From positions 1-64,000 of the forward strand of contig NZ_BMSF01000012.1 of the NCBI RefSeq assembly GCF_014649015.1: a DNA stretch of 64,000 bases. Reading direction: 5' to 3'. The notes under the pieces were generated by a model. The model searched no databases. It worked only from the letters and a program-made list of their open reading frames with translations, and was not told where the DNA came from. Both the position numbers and the translations under genes were made by a program. The stretch's first letter is position 1. Every line of letters begins with the position of its first letter. Of this stretch, positions 25,848-34,412 are shown piece by piece. The DNA is from Streptomyces narbonensis (lineage in GTDB: Bacteria; Actinomycetota; Actinomycetes; Streptomycetales; Streptomycetaceae).

Positions 25848-26906
25848 TCAGCAGGACTCGCGCACGATCAGCTCCGTCGGCAGCACGTGCCGCCGCGGCT
25901 CCTCCGACACCTCCCCGCCCCCGCCGCTCCCTCCACCCTCCGGCATTCCCTGGATCTCCCGGATCAGCATCCGCGCCATCGTGCGGCCCATCTCCTCGAT
26001 GGGCTGCCGCACGCTCGTCAGCGGTGGATCCATCAGCCGCGCCACCGCCGAGTCGTCGACCCCCACCAGCGCCACGTCCTCGGGCACCCGCCGCCCCGCC
26101 TCCCGCAGCACCCCGCGCGCGCCGGCCGCCATCACGTCGGAGGCGACGAAGACGGCGTCCAGGTCCGGCCTGCGGTCGAGCAGCAGCCGCATGGCCCGCC
26201 GGCCGCCTTCCTCGGTGAAGTCGCCGGTGGAGACGAGCGCTTCGTCCGGCGCGTGCCCCGCCTCGGCGAGCCCGGCCCGGTAGCCCCCGAGCCGGGCACG
26301 GGCCACGTACATGTCGAGCGGCCCGGTGACGGTCGCGATACGGCTCCGGCCGCCGCCCACGAGGTGCGCGACGGCCGCGCGCCCCGCCCCGATGTTGTCG
26401 GAGTCGACGTACGGCACGGGCTCGGCCTCCGAGCGGCGCCCGTTCATGACGACCGGGAGGCCGAGCTCACGGATCCGGTCGGGCAGCGGGTCGTCGCCGT
26501 GGACGGAGGCGAGCAGCACTCCGTCGACGCGCTGGGCGGCGAGGTACTGCTCGAAGCGCTGGCGCTCCTGCTCGCTGCGGACCAGGGTGAGCAGCAGCTG
26601 CTTGTCGGCGTCCGCCAGTTCGGCGCTGACCCCGCGGATGAGGTCGAGGAAGTAGGGCTCGGCGAAGAGCCGGGCCTCCGCCTCGGGGATGACGAGCGCG
26701 ATGGCGTCGGTGCGACTGCCCGCGAGGGCGCGGGCGGCCTGGTTGGGTACGTAGCCGAGTTCGGCGACGGCGCGGGCGACGGCCGTTCTGGTCTGTTCGC
26801 TCACCCGGGGGGAGCCGTTGATCACCCGGGAGACCGTGCCCCGGCCGACCCCGGCCCTGGCCGCGACCTGCTCCAGGGTCGGTCTGCCGTTCTGCCGTCC
26901 GTTCAC
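25848..26906 (-). CDS. cebR: CebR, LacI-family repressor of cellulose and cellobiose genes
   Basis: The 352-aa protein has a LacI helix-turn-helix (LEQVAARAGVGRGTVSRVIN), hinge YVPNQAARALAGSR, and a sugar-sensor domain. It is recognised as CebR by position next to cebEFG-bglC and by the operators in the region. CebR releases TGGGAGCGCTCCCA sites when bound to cello-oligosaccharides. The GTG at 26906 is preferred (GAGGGGAG about ten bases upstream, VNGRQNGRP start, length near the usual 350); an ATG at 26933 is possible. A Gly-rich stretch near the C-terminus (GGGSGGGGE) looks like a local expansion. Confidence 0.93.
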   Translation of the reverse strand: MNGRQNGRPTLEQVAARAGVGRGTVSRVINGSPRVSEQTRTAVARAVAELGYVPNQAARALAGSRTDAIALVIPEAEARLFAEPYFLDLIRGVSAELADADKQLLLTLVRSEQERQRFEQYLAAQRVDGVLLASVHGDDPLPDRIRELGLPVVMNGRRSEAEPVPYVDSDNIGAGRAAVAHLVGGGRSRIATVTGPLDMYVARARLGGYRAGLAEAGHAPDEALVSTGDFTEEGGRRAMRLLLDRRPDLDAVFVASDVMAAGARGVLREAGRRVPEDVALVGVDDSAVARLMDPPLTSVRQPIEEMGRTMARMLIREIQGMPEGGGSGGGGEVSEEPRRHVLPTELIVRESC

Positions 26907-26962
26907 AACTCCCGAACTCCCCTCGTAGGACATCGCGCAGCCCACCAAGACCACTACAGGAA

Positions 26963-26976
26963 TGGGAGCGCTCCCA
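26963..26976. promoter_or_regulatory. CebR operator near the cebR start
   Basis: TGGGAGCGCTCCCA, exact match to the CebR core, 57 bp from the cebR start. Suggests autorepression. Confidence 0.9.
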
Positions 26977-27140
26977 CACTAGTTCACCGCACTCCTCCCG
27001 CGCCACGCGCGTGCGTTCAGGAGATGACGGCCCCGCCCCCACGTGACCCCGACGAAACCCCCGAGGCACCTTCCGGTAACGAATCCGCGTTCATGTCTTG
27101 ACACCCGCACCCGCCAGGCAGCAACCTTCCGGCAACGACG

Positions 27141-27154
27141 TGGGAGCGCTCCCA
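27141..27154. promoter_or_regulatory. CebR operator of the cebEFG operon
   Basis: TGGGAGCGCTCCCA, exact match, 110 bp upstream of the cebE start and 165 bp from the other site in this region. Confidence 0.92.
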
Positions 27155-27264
27155 TCGGGCGCACACAGCCTGCATCAGGTCCTGGCGGGCAGCCGCCGAG
27201 CCGCGATCAGCCGGCCGGACCTCTTGGCGCACAACGAGCACCACCTTTGGACGAGGAGAGTGGA

Positions 27265-28608
27265 ATGCGCACTTCCAGCAGCAGACGCGGACGCCGTGCG
27301 GCGATCGCGGCGGTCGCCGTCGTCGTGACCGGTACGACCCTGCTCACCGGTTGCGGCAGCGACAGTGACGACGGCGGCGGCGACGCCCAGGGCGGCGGCA
27401 AGATCACCCTGCGGGTCGGGACCTTCGGTTCCTTCGGCTACGACAACAAGACCGGCGCCAAGCTCTACGCCGAGTACGAGAAGGCCCACCCCAACATCAA
27501 GATCGAGGAGACCAACGTCTCCGACGGCCAGAAGTACTGGGACACGCTGAAGCTGCGCCTCGCCCAGAACAACGGTCTCGCCGACATCCAGGCCGTCGAG
27601 GTCGGCTACATCGCCGAGGCGACCGGCGAGACCATGGCCTCCAAGTGGGTCGACCTGAGCAAGGAGGGCGGCGCGGACATCGGCGCCTTCCTCGACTGGA
27701 AGGTCAAGCAGGCGACGACGGCGAGCGGCAGCGTCATCGGCCTCGGCACCGACATCGGCCCGATGGCCGTCTGCTACAACAAGGAGCTCTTCGCCAAGGC
27801 CAAGCTGCCGACCGAGCGCGACGCGGTCGCCAAGCTGTGGGCCGGCGACTGGTCCAAGTTCCTCGAGGCCGGGAACACCTACAAGAAGAACGCGCCCGCC
27901 GGCACCGCCTTCCACGACTCGGCGAGCGGCCTCTTCAACGCCGTGGTCTCCAGCGACCCCGTCCAGTACGCCGACGCGAGCGGCAAGCTCGACTGGGAGA
28001 ACAGCCCCGGCGTGAAGAAGGCCTGGGACACCGCCGTCGCGGCGAGCAAGGGCGGACTCACCGCCAAGCTCCGCCAGTTCGACGAGAAGGGCACCTGGAA
28101 CGCCGCCTTCAAGAACTCCAAGTTCGCCACGGTCGCCTGCCCCAGCTGGATGACGGGCATCATCAAGGACCAGGCCGGCCCCGCCAACCAGGGCAAGTGG
28201 GACATCGCCACGCCGCCGGTCTCCGGGAACTGGGGCGGCGCCTTCCTCGCCGTGCCGAAGTCCGGGAAGCACACCAAGGAGGCGGCCGAGCTCGCCGCCT
28301 GGCTGACCGCACCCGAGCAGCACGCCAAGGTCTTCGCGGTCAACGGCAACATCCCCTCGTCCAGGGACACGCTCACCTCCTCGGCGGTCCAGGACGCCAA
28401 GCTGCCGTACTTCGGCGAGACCCCGGTCGGCAAGATCTTCTCGTCCGCCGCCGCCGGGATCAAGCCCGCCGTCATCAGCCGCTGGGACGGCCAGGTGAAG
28501 ACCTTCCTCACCGACAACGGCATCCTCGACATCGAGCAGCGCGGCACCGACCCGGCCAAGGCCTGGGAGAACGTCAAGAAGCTGGTCGACGACAAGATCG
28601 ACCAGTAG
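27265..28608 (+). CDS. cebE: CebE, cello-oligosaccharide-binding lipoprotein
   Basis: The 447-aa protein has an Arg-rich signal with lipobox LLTGC and an acidic/Gly-rich tether, then a family 1 solute-binding domain (ITLRVGTFGSFGYDN, then PNIKIEETNVSDGQKYWDTL). It delivers cellobiose and cellotriose to CebFG. ATG at 27265 has GAGGAG upstream. It is the first gene of cebEFG and is controlled by the CebR site at 27141. A strong hairpin follows the stop. The importer uses an ATPase encoded elsewhere, MsiK in studied streptomycetes. Confidence 0.94.
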   Translation: MRTSSSRRGRRAAIAAVAVVVTGTTLLTGCGSDSDDGGGDAQGGGKITLRVGTFGSFGYDNKTGAKLYAEYEKAHPNIKIEETNVSDGQKYWDTLKLRLAQNNGLADIQAVEVGYIAEATGETMASKWVDLSKEGGADIGAFLDWKVKQATTASGSVIGLGTDIGPMAVCYNKELFAKAKLPTERDAVAKLWAGDWSKFLEAGNTYKKNAPAGTAFHDSASGLFNAVVSSDPVQYADASGKLDWENSPGVKKAWDTAVAASKGGLTAKLRQFDEKGTWNAAFKNSKFATVACPSWMTGIIKDQAGPANQGKWDIATPPVSGNWGGAFLAVPKSGKHTKEAAELAAWLTAPEQHAKVFAVNGNIPSSRDTLTSSAVQDAKLPYFGETPVGKIFSSAAAGIKPAVISRWDGQVKTFLTDNGILDIEQRGTDPAKAWENVKKLVDDKIDQ

Positions 28609-28620
28609 CGGGGGGCGCCT

Positions 28621-28655
28621 GCCGGTCCGCCGCCGCCTGCGGGCGGCGGACCGGC
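28621..28655 (+). other. Intercistronic hairpin between cebE and cebF
   Basis: A perfect 14-bp stem (28621-28634 with 28642-28655, 7-base loop) lies 12 bp after the cebE stop. In importer operons such hairpins often stabilise the upstream message or partly terminate, giving more binding protein than permease. That role is inferred here. Confidence 0.75.
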
Positions 28656-28698
28656 ACCGTCCGCACCACCGCACGCATCGACCTGGAAGGACGCCCCC

Positions 28699-29703
28699 GT
28701 GGCCACCTCCGTTCGGGCGAGGCCCGACGGCTCCCCGCCGCCCGCCGCACCGCCCTCCCCCTCCGGCTCCCGGAAGCGCCGCTCCGCCTCCCCCGGCTGG
28801 CGCAGCACCCTTTACCGCTGGGACATCAAGGCGACCCCGTACGTCTTCATCGCCCCCTTCTTCCTCACCTTCGCCGCCTTCGGCCTCTTCCCGCTGATCT
28901 ACACGGGCTGGCTCTCCCTCAACCGGGTCGAGCTCGGCGGCGACCCGCAGTGGAAGGGCCTGGAGAACTACACCGACCTCGCGACCAGCGAGTTCTTCTG
29001 GAACGCCCTCGCCAACACCTTCACCATCGGGGTCATCTCGACCGTCCCCCAGCTGCTCATGGCCCTCGGCCTGGCACACCTGCTCAACTACAAGCTCCGC
29101 GGCCGCGGCTTCTTCCGGATCGCGATCCTCGCCCCGTACGCCACGTCGATCGCGGCGGCGACCCTCGTCTTCGCCCAGCTCTTCAACACCGACTACGGGA
29201 TGATCAACACCGTCCTCGGCTGGGTCGGCTTCGACCCGGTCCACTGGGAGTCGTCCAAGTGGCCGGCGCAGATCGCGATCTCCGTGATCGTCACCTGGCG
29301 CTGGACCGGCTACAACGCCCTGATCTACTTGGCCGCCATGCAGGCCGTGCCCCAGGACCTGTACGAGGCCGCCTCCCTCGACGGGGCTTCGCGCTGGCGC
29401 CAGTTCATCAGCGTCACCATCCCGTCGATCCGGCCGACCATCCTCTTCACCGTCGTCGTCTCCACCATCGGCGCCACCCAGCTCTTCGGCGAGCCGATGC
29501 TCTACGGCGGCAGCGTCGGCATCAGCGGCGGCAGCGGCAACCAGTTCCAGACGCTGAGCCTGCTGATGTACGAGAAGGGGTGGGTGAACAACGCGCTGGG
29601 CCAGGCCTCCGCCATCGCCTGGATCATGCTGCTGCTCCTCCTGCTCGTCGGCGGCGTCCAGGCGCTCGTCTCCCGTCACAACCGCAAGAAGCTGGGAGGC
29701 TGA
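28699..29703 (+). CDS. cebF: CebF, cellobiose ABC importer permease
   Basis: The 334-aa protein has a Pro/Ser/Arg-rich N-terminus of about 40 residues, six membrane segments and the EAA loop DLYEAASLDGASRWRQFISV. It is a MalF-type permease, pairing with CebG. GTG at 28699 is preceded by GGAAGGA. It ends four bases before cebG. Confidence 0.93.
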   Translation: MATSVRARPDGSPPPAAPPSPSGSRKRRSASPGWRSTLYRWDIKATPYVFIAPFFLTFAAFGLFPLIYTGWLSLNRVELGGDPQWKGLENYTDLATSEFFWNALANTFTIGVISTVPQLLMALGLAHLLNYKLRGRGFFRIAILAPYATSIAAATLVFAQLFNTDYGMINTVLGWVGFDPVHWESSKWPAQIAISVIVTWRWTGYNALIYLAAMQAVPQDLYEAASLDGASRWRQFISVTIPSIRPTILFTVVVSTIGATQLFGEPMLYGGSVGISGGSGNQFQTLSLLMYEKGWVNNALGQASAIAWIMLLLLLLVGGVQALVSRHNRKKLGG

Positions 29704-29707
29704 CGCC

Positions 29708-30592
29708 ATGGCCCGCACTCTCGACACGGCGCCCCGTTCCGGGCGGCGTTTCCGCCAGTCGGCCGGACGGCAGCACCACGCCGGGCCCCTGACCTACGTC
29801 CTGCTGGCCGTGGCCGCCGTGGTCTCGCTCTTCCCGCTGTACTGGAACCTGGTCGCCGCCTCGCACAGCGGCGAGCGGGTCGTCCAGGCCCCGGCGCCGC
29901 TCCTGCCCGGCCCCCGCCTCCTGGACAACCTCAGCTTCGCCTGGAACCAGGTCCACATGGGCGAGGCGCTGATCAACACCACGGTCGTCGCCGGTCTGGT
30001 GGCCGCGTCCACCGTCGTCTTCTCCACGCTCGCCGGCTTCGCCTTCGCCAAGCTGCCCTTCCGGGGCCGCGGCATGCTGCTCTCTCTCGTGGTCGCCACG
30101 ATGACGATCCCGCCGCAGCTCAGCGTCATCCCGCTGTACCAGATCATCACCGACCTCGGGTGGTTCGACCAGCTCCAGTCCGTCGTCCTGCCCTCGCTGG
30201 TCGCCGCCTTCGGCGTGTTCTTCATGCGCCAGTTCCTCGTCGAGGCCCTGCCCGTCGAGCTGGTCGAGGCGGCCCGCATGGACGGCGCGCACAGCCTCCG
30301 GGTGATCTGGCACGTGGTCTTCCCCGTGGCCCGGCCCGCGATGGCCGTGCTCGGCATGCTCGTCTTCGTCCAGGCGTGGAACGACTTCTTCTGGCCGTTC
30401 ATCGCACTGACCCAGGACGGCAACCCCACCCTCCAGGTGGCCCTCGCCGGCCTCGGCGCGGGCAACCACACGGTGGACCACGCCGTCGTCCTGACCGGCG
30501 CCCTCATATCCACCGTGCCGCTGCTGCTCGTCTTCGCCTTCCTCGGCAAGCACATCGTCGGCGGCATCACGGCAGGCGCCGTGAAGAGCTGA
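29708..30592 (+). CDS. cebG: CebG, cellobiose ABC importer permease
   Basis: The 294-aa protein is a MalG-type permease with six membrane segments and the EAA loop ELVEAARMDGAHSLRVIWHV. LGKHIVGGITAGAVKS at the end is a common C-terminus of this group. Its ATG starts four bases after the cebF stop, with GGGAGG inside the cebF end as ribosome site. bglC follows after 71 bp with its own CebR box. Confidence 0.93.
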   Translation: MARTLDTAPRSGRRFRQSAGRQHHAGPLTYVLLAVAAVVSLFPLYWNLVAASHSGERVVQAPAPLLPGPRLLDNLSFAWNQVHMGEALINTTVVAGLVAASTVVFSTLAGFAFAKLPFRGRGMLLSLVVATMTIPPQLSVIPLYQIITDLGWFDQLQSVVLPSLVAAFGVFFMRQFLVEALPVELVEAARMDGAHSLRVIWHVVFPVARPAMAVLGMLVFVQAWNDFFWPFIALTQDGNPTLQVALAGLGAGNHTVDHAVVLTGALISTVPLLLVFAFLGKHIVGGITAGAVKS

Positions 30593-30648
30593 GCGGCCGC
30601 ACCTGCTCCGCACCCCACATTCCGAACGTACCGACCCCGTACCCGCGT

Positions 30649-30662
30649 TGGGAGCGCTCTCC
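30649..30662 (+). promoter_or_regulatory. CebR-like box overlapping the bglC ribosome site
   Basis: TGGGAGCGCTCTCC matches the CebR core at 12 of 14 positions and ends one base before the bglC ATG. Its GGGAG is the only visible ribosome site, about ten bases from the start, so operator and Shine-Dalgarno share the same bases. Confidence 0.75.
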
Positions 30663-30663
30663 T

Positions 30664-32106
30664 ATGACCGCGTCCGAAACCCGGCCGCTCACCGCCATCC
30701 GCTCGTTCCCGTCCGACTTCCTCTGGGGCGCCGCCACCGCCGCGTACCAGATCGAAGGGGCGGCGGCGGAGGACGGCCGTACCCCGTCCATCTGGGACAC
30801 CTTCTCGCACACCCCCGGCAAGGTCTTCGAGGGCCACACCGGTGACGTGGCTGTCGACCACTACCACCGGTTCCGCGAGGACGTCGGCATCATGTCCGAA
30901 CTGGGCCTGAACGCCTACCGGTTCTCCGTCTCCTGGTCCCGCGTCCAGCCCACCGGGCGGGGCCCGGCCGTCCAGAAGGGCCTGGACTTCTACCGGGCCC
31001 TCGTCGACGAGCTGCTCGCCGCCGGGATCGAGCCGGCCCTGACGCTCTACCACTGGGACCTGCCCCAGGAGTTGGAGGACGCCGGCGGCTGGCCCGAGCG
31101 GGCGACCGCCGAGCGTTTCGCCGAGTACGCCGGGATCGTCGCGGACGCCCTCGGCGACCGGGTCACCCGGTGGACCACGCTCAACGAACCCTGGTGCACC
31201 GCCTTCCTGGGCTACGGCTCCGGGGTCCACGCCCCGGGCCGCACGGACCAGGTCGACTCCCTGCGTGCCGCCCACCACCTCAACCTCGGACACGGCCTCG
31301 CCGTCCAGGCCCTGCGGGCCGCCCTCCCGGCGGACCGGCAGCTCGCGGTCTCCCTCAACCTCCACGAGGTGCGCCCGCTGACGGACTCCGCCGAGGACCG
31401 GGACGCGGCCCGCCGCATCGACGCCGTCGGCAACCGGATCTGGCTCGGTCCGATGCTGGACGGCGCCTATCCCGAGGACCTGCTCGCCGACACCGCGCAC
31501 CTCACGGACTGGTCCTTCGTCCGGGACGGCGACACCGCGGCCGTGCGGCAGCCGCTGGACCTGCTGGCCGTCAACTACTACACGCCGACGCTGGTCTCGC
31601 ACGTCGCGGAGGGTGCGGAGAAGCCGCAGGACGACGGGCACGGCAACAGCGAGCACTCGCCGTGGCCCGGCGCGGACTCCGTCGCCTTCCACCGCGCACC
31701 CGGCGAGCGGACCGCGATGGGCTGGCCGGTCGACGCGAGCGCACTGTACGACCTGCTGAGCCGGGTCTCGGCCGCCTACCCGGACCTGCCGCTGGTGATC
31801 AGCGAGAACGGCGCCGCGTACGAGGACGAGGTCGGCGAGGACGGCTCGGTGCACGACCCGGAGCGCGCCGCCTATGTGCACGCGCACCTGGAGGCCGTGC
31901 ACCGCGCGCTCACGGACGGGGTGGACGTGCGCGGCTACTTCCTGTGGTCGCTGCTCGACAACTTCGAGTGGGCGTACGGCTACGCGAAGCGGTTCGGCGC
32001 GGTCCGGGTGGACTACGACACGCTGGAGCGCACCCCGAAGTCCAGCGCGCTCTGGTACGGGCGGGTGGCGCGGACGGGCGAACTCCACGCCCCGTTCAGC
32101 GACTGA
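30664..32106 (+). CDS. bglC: BglC, intracellular GH1 beta-glucosidase
   Basis: The 480-aa protein has the GH1 N-terminal signature FLWGAATAAYQIEGAAAEDG. The acid/base Glu is in TLNEPW (about 174) and the nucleophile in ISENGAA (about 380); WSLLDNFEWAYGY is the conserved C-terminal substrate-binding motif. There is no signal peptide; it cleaves imported cellobiose and cellotriose to glucose. It is the last gene of the ceb locus and, in related streptomycetes, removes the CebR inducer, which gives it a role in control as well as catabolism. A strong terminator follows. Confidence 0.95.
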   Translation: MTASETRPLTAIRSFPSDFLWGAATAAYQIEGAAAEDGRTPSIWDTFSHTPGKVFEGHTGDVAVDHYHRFREDVGIMSELGLNAYRFSVSWSRVQPTGRGPAVQKGLDFYRALVDELLAAGIEPALTLYHWDLPQELEDAGGWPERATAERFAEYAGIVADALGDRVTRWTTLNEPWCTAFLGYGSGVHAPGRTDQVDSLRAAHHLNLGHGLAVQALRAALPADRQLAVSLNLHEVRPLTDSAEDRDAARRIDAVGNRIWLGPMLDGAYPEDLLADTAHLTDWSFVRDGDTAAVRQPLDLLAVNYYTPTLVSHVAEGAEKPQDDGHGNSEHSPWPGADSVAFHRAPGERTAMGWPVDASALYDLLSRVSAAYPDLPLVISENGAAYEDEVGEDGSVHDPERAAYVHAHLEAVHRALTDGVDVRGYFLWSLLDNFEWAYGYAKRFGAVRVDYDTLERTPKSSALWYGRVARTGELHAPFSD

Positions 32107-32116
32107 GGCGGTAGCT

Positions 32117-32152
32117 CGACGGGCCGTGCCGGACCACCGGCACGGCCCGTCG
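32117..32152 (+). terminator. Terminator of the ceb locus
   Basis: A perfect 16-bp stem (32117-32132 with 32137-32152) with loop acca, ten bases after the bglC stop. Confidence 0.9.
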
Positions 32153-32431
32153 GCATGCCCCGGACCCCGGACACACCCCCAAGACACCCCCTGGCTCTTC
32201 GGCGACGGCATGTCCTTGACGAACACGATTCCCGAGCCGCGGGAGGCGGCGCCGGGCGACTGGCACGGCCGGCTGTCCGCCCGCGGCCGGGCGATGCTGA
32301 ACGGGGCGGTGGAGCGGGAGGCGTACCTGCTGATGGGGGGGGTGAGGCCCCGGCGCATGTTGACGATTCGTCACGAGCGAGCCGGTGTGTGGTCCCTGGC
32401 GCGTCACCCTGCGTATCTATGCTGTGCGTTC
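32153..32431. other. Stretch before the phosphodiesterase gene, open in its reading frame
   Basis: The phosphodiesterase frame stays open upstream to an ATG at 32210, which would add MSLTNTIPEPREAAPGDW and about 55 more residues. That extension contains a block (LSARGRAMLNGAVEREAYLL) that does not look like a signal sequence and has no good ribosome site. I treat it as intergenic or as a remnant of another gene. Confidence 0.4.
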
Positions 32432-33334
32432 ATGAACGACGGACGATCGACCGCCCTCCCGTCCCGGCGCCCGGGACGCGTCACCTACGGCTCGGCGGCG
32501 CTCGCCACCGTCCTGGTGCTTGCCGCTCCCTCCACACTCCTCGCCGATCCGGTGGCCCGTGCCGCCGGGCAGGCGGCCGCCCGGGCCGCGCCGACCGTCA
32601 TCGCCCATCGGGGCGCCTCCTCCGCCGCCCCCGAGAACACCCTGGTCTCCGACGAGGTCGCCAGGCGGGGCGGAGCGAGGTGGATCGAGAACGACGTCCA
32701 GCCCAGCAGCGACGGCGTGCCGTACATCCTGCACGACGCGACCGTCGACCGGACGACGGACGGCACGGGTCCCATCCGCTCCCTCACCGCCGCCCGGCTC
32801 GACGCGCTGGACGCCGGCTCGTGGTTCGCCCCCGCCTACGCCGGGGCGCGGGTCCCCACGCTGGCCGCCCAGCTGGCGGACCTGCGCGTGCGCGGCGGGA
32901 ACCTCCTCCTGGAGATCAAGGGCCGCCACAGCCACGCCGAGGTGGCCCGGATCGTCCAGGACGTCCGGGCGCAGTCCATGAGCGGCCGGGTCTTCGTGCA
33001 GAGCTTCGACATCCCGACGCTGAAGTTCACCCGCGAGCTCGCGCCCGAGCTGCCCATCGGGCTGCTGCGCTCCACCCTCGACGCGGACCCGGTCGGGCTC
33101 GCCGAGGACCTGGGCCTCACGGCGTACAACGTCTCGGACAGCGCGCTCGCCACCCGGCCCGGTCTCGTCCGGGACCTGCACGAGGCGGGCGTGGCCGTGA
33201 ACGTCTGGACGGTGGACAGTCCCGCCCGCTGGAAGGCGCTGGACGCCCTCGGGGTGGACGGGATCATCACCAACCGGCCGGCCGAGCTCACCGGCTGGCT
33301 CGCGGGACGCTCCCCCGCCGCCGCTACGGGGTGA
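32432..33334 (+). CDS. Secreted glycerophosphodiester phosphodiesterase
   Basis: The 300-aa protein has a signal peptide (VTYGSAALATVLVLAAPSTLLA) and a GDPD TIM barrel. Its catalytic motifs are VIAHRGASSAAPENT, ENDVQPSSDG and LHDATVDRTTDGTG; the last strand is VWTVDSPARW and the end DGIITNRPAELTG. It hydrolyses glycerophosphodiesters to glycerol-3-phosphate and alcohols, supplying phosphate or carbon. ATG at 32432 is chosen because the signal peptide begins right after it; the ribosome site is weak. Its last 11 bases overlap the end of the convergent membrane protein gene. Confidence 0.88.
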   Translation: MNDGRSTALPSRRPGRVTYGSAALATVLVLAAPSTLLADPVARAAGQAAARAAPTVIAHRGASSAAPENTLVSDEVARRGGARWIENDVQPSSDGVPYILHDATVDRTTDGTGPIRSLTAARLDALDAGSWFAPAYAGARVPTLAAQLADLRVRGGNLLLEIKGRHSHAEVARIVQDVRAQSMSGRVFVQSFDIPTLKFTRELAPELPIGLLRSTLDADPVGLAEDLGLTAYNVSDSALATRPGLVRDLHEAGVAVNVWTVDSPARWKALDALGVDGIITNRPAELTGWLAGRSPAAATG

Positions 33335-34412
33335 CCTTCATGTCGTCGACGAAGGCCCTCACGAGGACCGCGTGGGTGGAGATCACGGTCCCGGGCTTGA
33401 TCAGTCCGTCCTCACCGCTGTCGCCCTCGACCTGGACCGAACGCTCCCCCAGGAAGGTGAGGGTCTTGCGGTCGAAGATCCACTCGGTGCGCGCGCCGCT
33501 GGCCTCGTCGAGCCGCGCGACCGCGACGCCCTGACGGCCGACGGCGTCGGTGGCGCTGTCCACCGTCACCACGCCGGGGATCTTCGCGGCGGCCCGGTAG
33601 AGCGCGGCGGTGAGCTGGGGCGACGGCCAGCTCTCGCCGAGCAGGTCGCCGATGGTGCTGAAGGCCTGCTGGTCCGGGCCGCTGCCCTGACCCTCGGTCT
33701 CCTCGTAGATCTTCCGCAGCAGGGCGTCGGGGTCGGTGGGCAGCTTGGCGAGGTAGTCGTGCGAGGGTGCGCCCAGGTGCGGCTTCGGGGCGTTGCCCTG
33801 CTCGTCGGGGCCGGCGAGGGTGATGCCCTCGGGCTCGGTGTTGCCCGGCTCGATCAGCCAGCCGTCACTGCCGTCGGGGGACTCCCAGACCTGCCGGGTG
33901 TGCAGGGGCACGCTGACGAGGCTGCTCACGCCGCTGTCGGTCCGCACGTGCGTGCCGGCGGAGCGGGATTCGATGTAGACGTACTGGCCCGCCGCGGCGG
34001 GCTTCGGAGCGTCCGCCTCGGCGGCGGCCAGGGAGATGCGGTCCAGGAGCCGGGGGGCTCCCTTCGGGTCGACGGCGCCGATCCGGGTGGTGAGGGCGGG
34101 GCCGGTCGCGCGGTCCTCCCCGGTTCCGGTGAGGTCGCCCGGGAGGAGGACGAGGGCGCCGGCCGCGAGCGCGCCCGCGAGGGCGGTCACCGCGGGCAGG
34201 AGGATCGCCTTCCGCAGGAAGGGGTTGCGGGCGCGCGCGGTGTGCGCGGCGCGCTCCTCGGCGAGGGTGCGGCGGTCGTCGTGGATCTGGCTCATCAGGC
34301 GCTCCTTGTGGAACTGGTGACGGCCCGGAGGAAGCTCGCGCTCCTCGATCGCCGGAAGGTCACCGGCCTCGTGCCGGGGTGCCGTACGGGCTTCGTGCGG
34401 GTCGGGGTTCAT
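33324..34412 (-). CDS. CU044_5270-type membrane protein linked to an ECF sigma factor
   Basis: The 362-aa protein has an N-terminal cytoplasmic region of about 65 residues, one membrane helix (about 68-90) and a large extracellular domain. The features GAPRLLDRISLAAAEA, QYVYIESRS and a C-terminal EWIFDRKTLTFLGERSV are those of the CU044_5270 family, which commonly follows ECF sigma genes in actinobacteria. The ATG overlaps the sigma stop by four bases. It is probably a membrane-bound regulator or target of the sigma factor; no zinc anti-sigma motif is seen. Confidence 0.75.
   Translation of the reverse strand: MNPDPHEARTAPRHEAGDLPAIEERELPPGRHQFHKERLMSQIHDDRRTLAEERAAHTARARNPFLRKAILLPAVTALAGALAAGALVLLPGDLTGTGEDRATGPALTTRIGAVDPKGAPRLLDRISLAAAEADAPKPAAAGQYVYIESRSAGTHVRTDSGVSSLVSVPLHTRQVWESPDGSDGWLIEPGNTEPEGITLAGPDEQGNAPKPHLGAPSHDYLAKLPTDPDALLRKIYEETEGQGSGPDQQAFSTIGDLLGESWPSPQLTAALYRAAAKIPGVVTVDSATDAVGRQGVAVARLDEASGARTEWIFDRKTLTFLGERSVQVEGDSGEDGLIKPGTVISTHAVLVRAFVDDMKVTP

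Larger units (their letters stand above)
26907..27264. other. Regulatory region between divergent cebR and cebE
   Basis: This 358-bp region has no credible gene. It holds two perfect CebR sites (listed separately) and the cebE ribosome site GAGGAG at about 27253-27258. I see no clear -10/-35 pair of housekeeping type. Confidence 0.75.
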
